From positions 1 through 64,000 of the forward strand of contig NZ_QGGH01000015.1 in the NCBI RefSeq assembly GCF_003148495.1: a stretch of 64,000 nucleotides of DNA, written 5' to 3'. A model generated the notes under the pieces. The model was not told the DNA's origin. It did no database searches and was given only the letters and a program-made list of their open reading frames with translations. Source of the stretch: Mesorhizobium loti (GTDB lineage: Bacteria > Pseudomonadota > Alphaproteobacteria > Rhizobiales > Rhizobiaceae). Shown here one piece after another: positions 63,579-64,000 of the stretch (positions are counted from its first letter, which is position 1; every line of letters begins with the position of its first letter). Position numbers and translations under genes: made by a program.

Positions 63579-64000
63579 ATGGAATTCGCGACATTCATCT
63601 TGGCGGCCCAGCGAGGCTATCATCAATCGTGCGACAGCGTCATCGGTAACTCCATAGAACAGGCAATCGCTTCGGAGCAGGCCGGCTTCAACACCGCTTG
63701 GTTCGCCGAGCACCACTTCAACAATTACAGCCTGGTTCCCTCGCCCTTGATGATGGTGGCACACTGTGCCGGCCTTACGAGCACCATTCGGCTTGGCACC
63801 GGCGTGTGTGTGCTGCCGCTATATCAACCGCAGCGCCTGCTCTCCGAGATCGGCTTTGCCGATATCGTTTCGAACGGCCGCCTCGAACTCGGCGTCGGCT
63901 CGGGATACCAGCAGTTCGAGTTCGAGCGCTTCGGTGTCGATGTCGATCAGGCGCCGGCCGTGTTTGCGGAATACCTGGATATCCTTCTCAAGGGCCTCAA
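63579..64000 (+). CDS. Luciferase-like FMN-dependent monooxygenase, truncated by window end
   Basis: The first 140 residues of a bacterial luciferase-fold flavin monooxygenase: MEFATFILAAQRGYH, EQAIASEQAGFNTAWFAEHHF, SPLMMVAHCAGLT, LGTGVCVLPLYQPQRL, SNGRLELGVGSGYQ. It has no stop before the end of the window. It is the last visible member of the P450 cluster and probably acts in the same pathway. Confidence 0.88.
   Translation, partial: MEFATFILAAQRGYHQSCDSVIGNSIEQAIASEQAGFNTAWFAEHHFNNYSLVPSPLMMVAHCAGLTSTIRLGTGVCVLPLYQPQRLLSEIGFADIVSNGRLELGVGSGYQQFEFERFGVDVDQAPAVFAEYLDILLKGL

Overview
The window is an accessory symbiosis region of a rhizobium, most likely a Mesorhizobium symbiosis island. 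The evidence is gene content: biotin (bioBFDAZ), NAD (nadABC) and pantothenate (panB, panD) vitamin genes lie beside dctA/dctBD, nod genes behind nod boxes, nodZ-noeL-nolK, two nifA genes, fixABCX, nifB/fdxN/nifZ/fixU/nifW/nifS/nifQ, a symbiotic rpoN and a P450 cluster. The genes are GC-rich, IS remnants separate the blocks, and no rRNA, tRNA or CRISPR array was seen. Species assignment is inference.

Layout. 0-4.3 kb: IS66 fragment, gabD-like dehydrogenase, ridA scrap, IS6 remnant, a di-iron hydroxylase and an IS3 scrap. 4.3-6.5 kb: groESL on the minus strand behind a CIRCE element. 6.7-10.7 kb: a nod box with a truncated nodA, then nodF, a twice-frameshifted nodE and a damaged nodG; a second nod box then precedes an intact nodA. 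11-23.9 kb: a minus-strand vitamin block (nrtR, nadABC, a small unknown gene, bioBFDAZ, panD) with panB and a ruined panC on the plus strand. 23.9-32.6 kb: a first nifA, a LacI regulator, and divergent dctA / dctBD with sigma-54 and DctD sites. 32.6-35.7 kb: two inverted IS481 remnants enclose a metK pseudogene and a FAD oxidoreductase. 35.8-39.4 kb: a third nod box and nodZ-noeL-nolK for fucosylated Nod factor.

40.4-51.3 kb is a minus-strand nitrogen-fixation block: nifS-nifW, fixABCX-nifA, and nifB-fdxN-nifZ-fixU-SIR2-like gene. Sigma-54 promoters can be read in front of nifS, fixA and nifB. 51.6-58.1 kb: an ABC exporter with a strong NifA/sigma-54 promoter, the tail of a NifX-associated gene, a small nif-associated protein, fdxB and nifQ, then a prxS-like peroxiredoxin and rpoN on the opposite strand. 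58.5-64 kb: a reiterated nif promoter with a nifH start scrap and a nifQ remnant, followed by a P450, ferredoxin, NTF2-like protein, tandem-fused SDR and a flavin monooxygenase that runs off the end.

How it works together. Flavonoid-responsive NodD would act on the three nod boxes to make the nodA and nodZ-noeL-nolK products. In bacteroids DctA imports C4-dicarboxylates under DctB/DctD and RpoN. NifA (two copies, both with the oxygen-sensing Cys pattern) and RpoN drive nifB, fixABCX, nifS, the exporter and prxS-rpoN. The vitamin genes are a metabolic supplement. Decay is extensive: nodE, nodG, panC, metK, second nifQ and nifH fragments, and several transposases.
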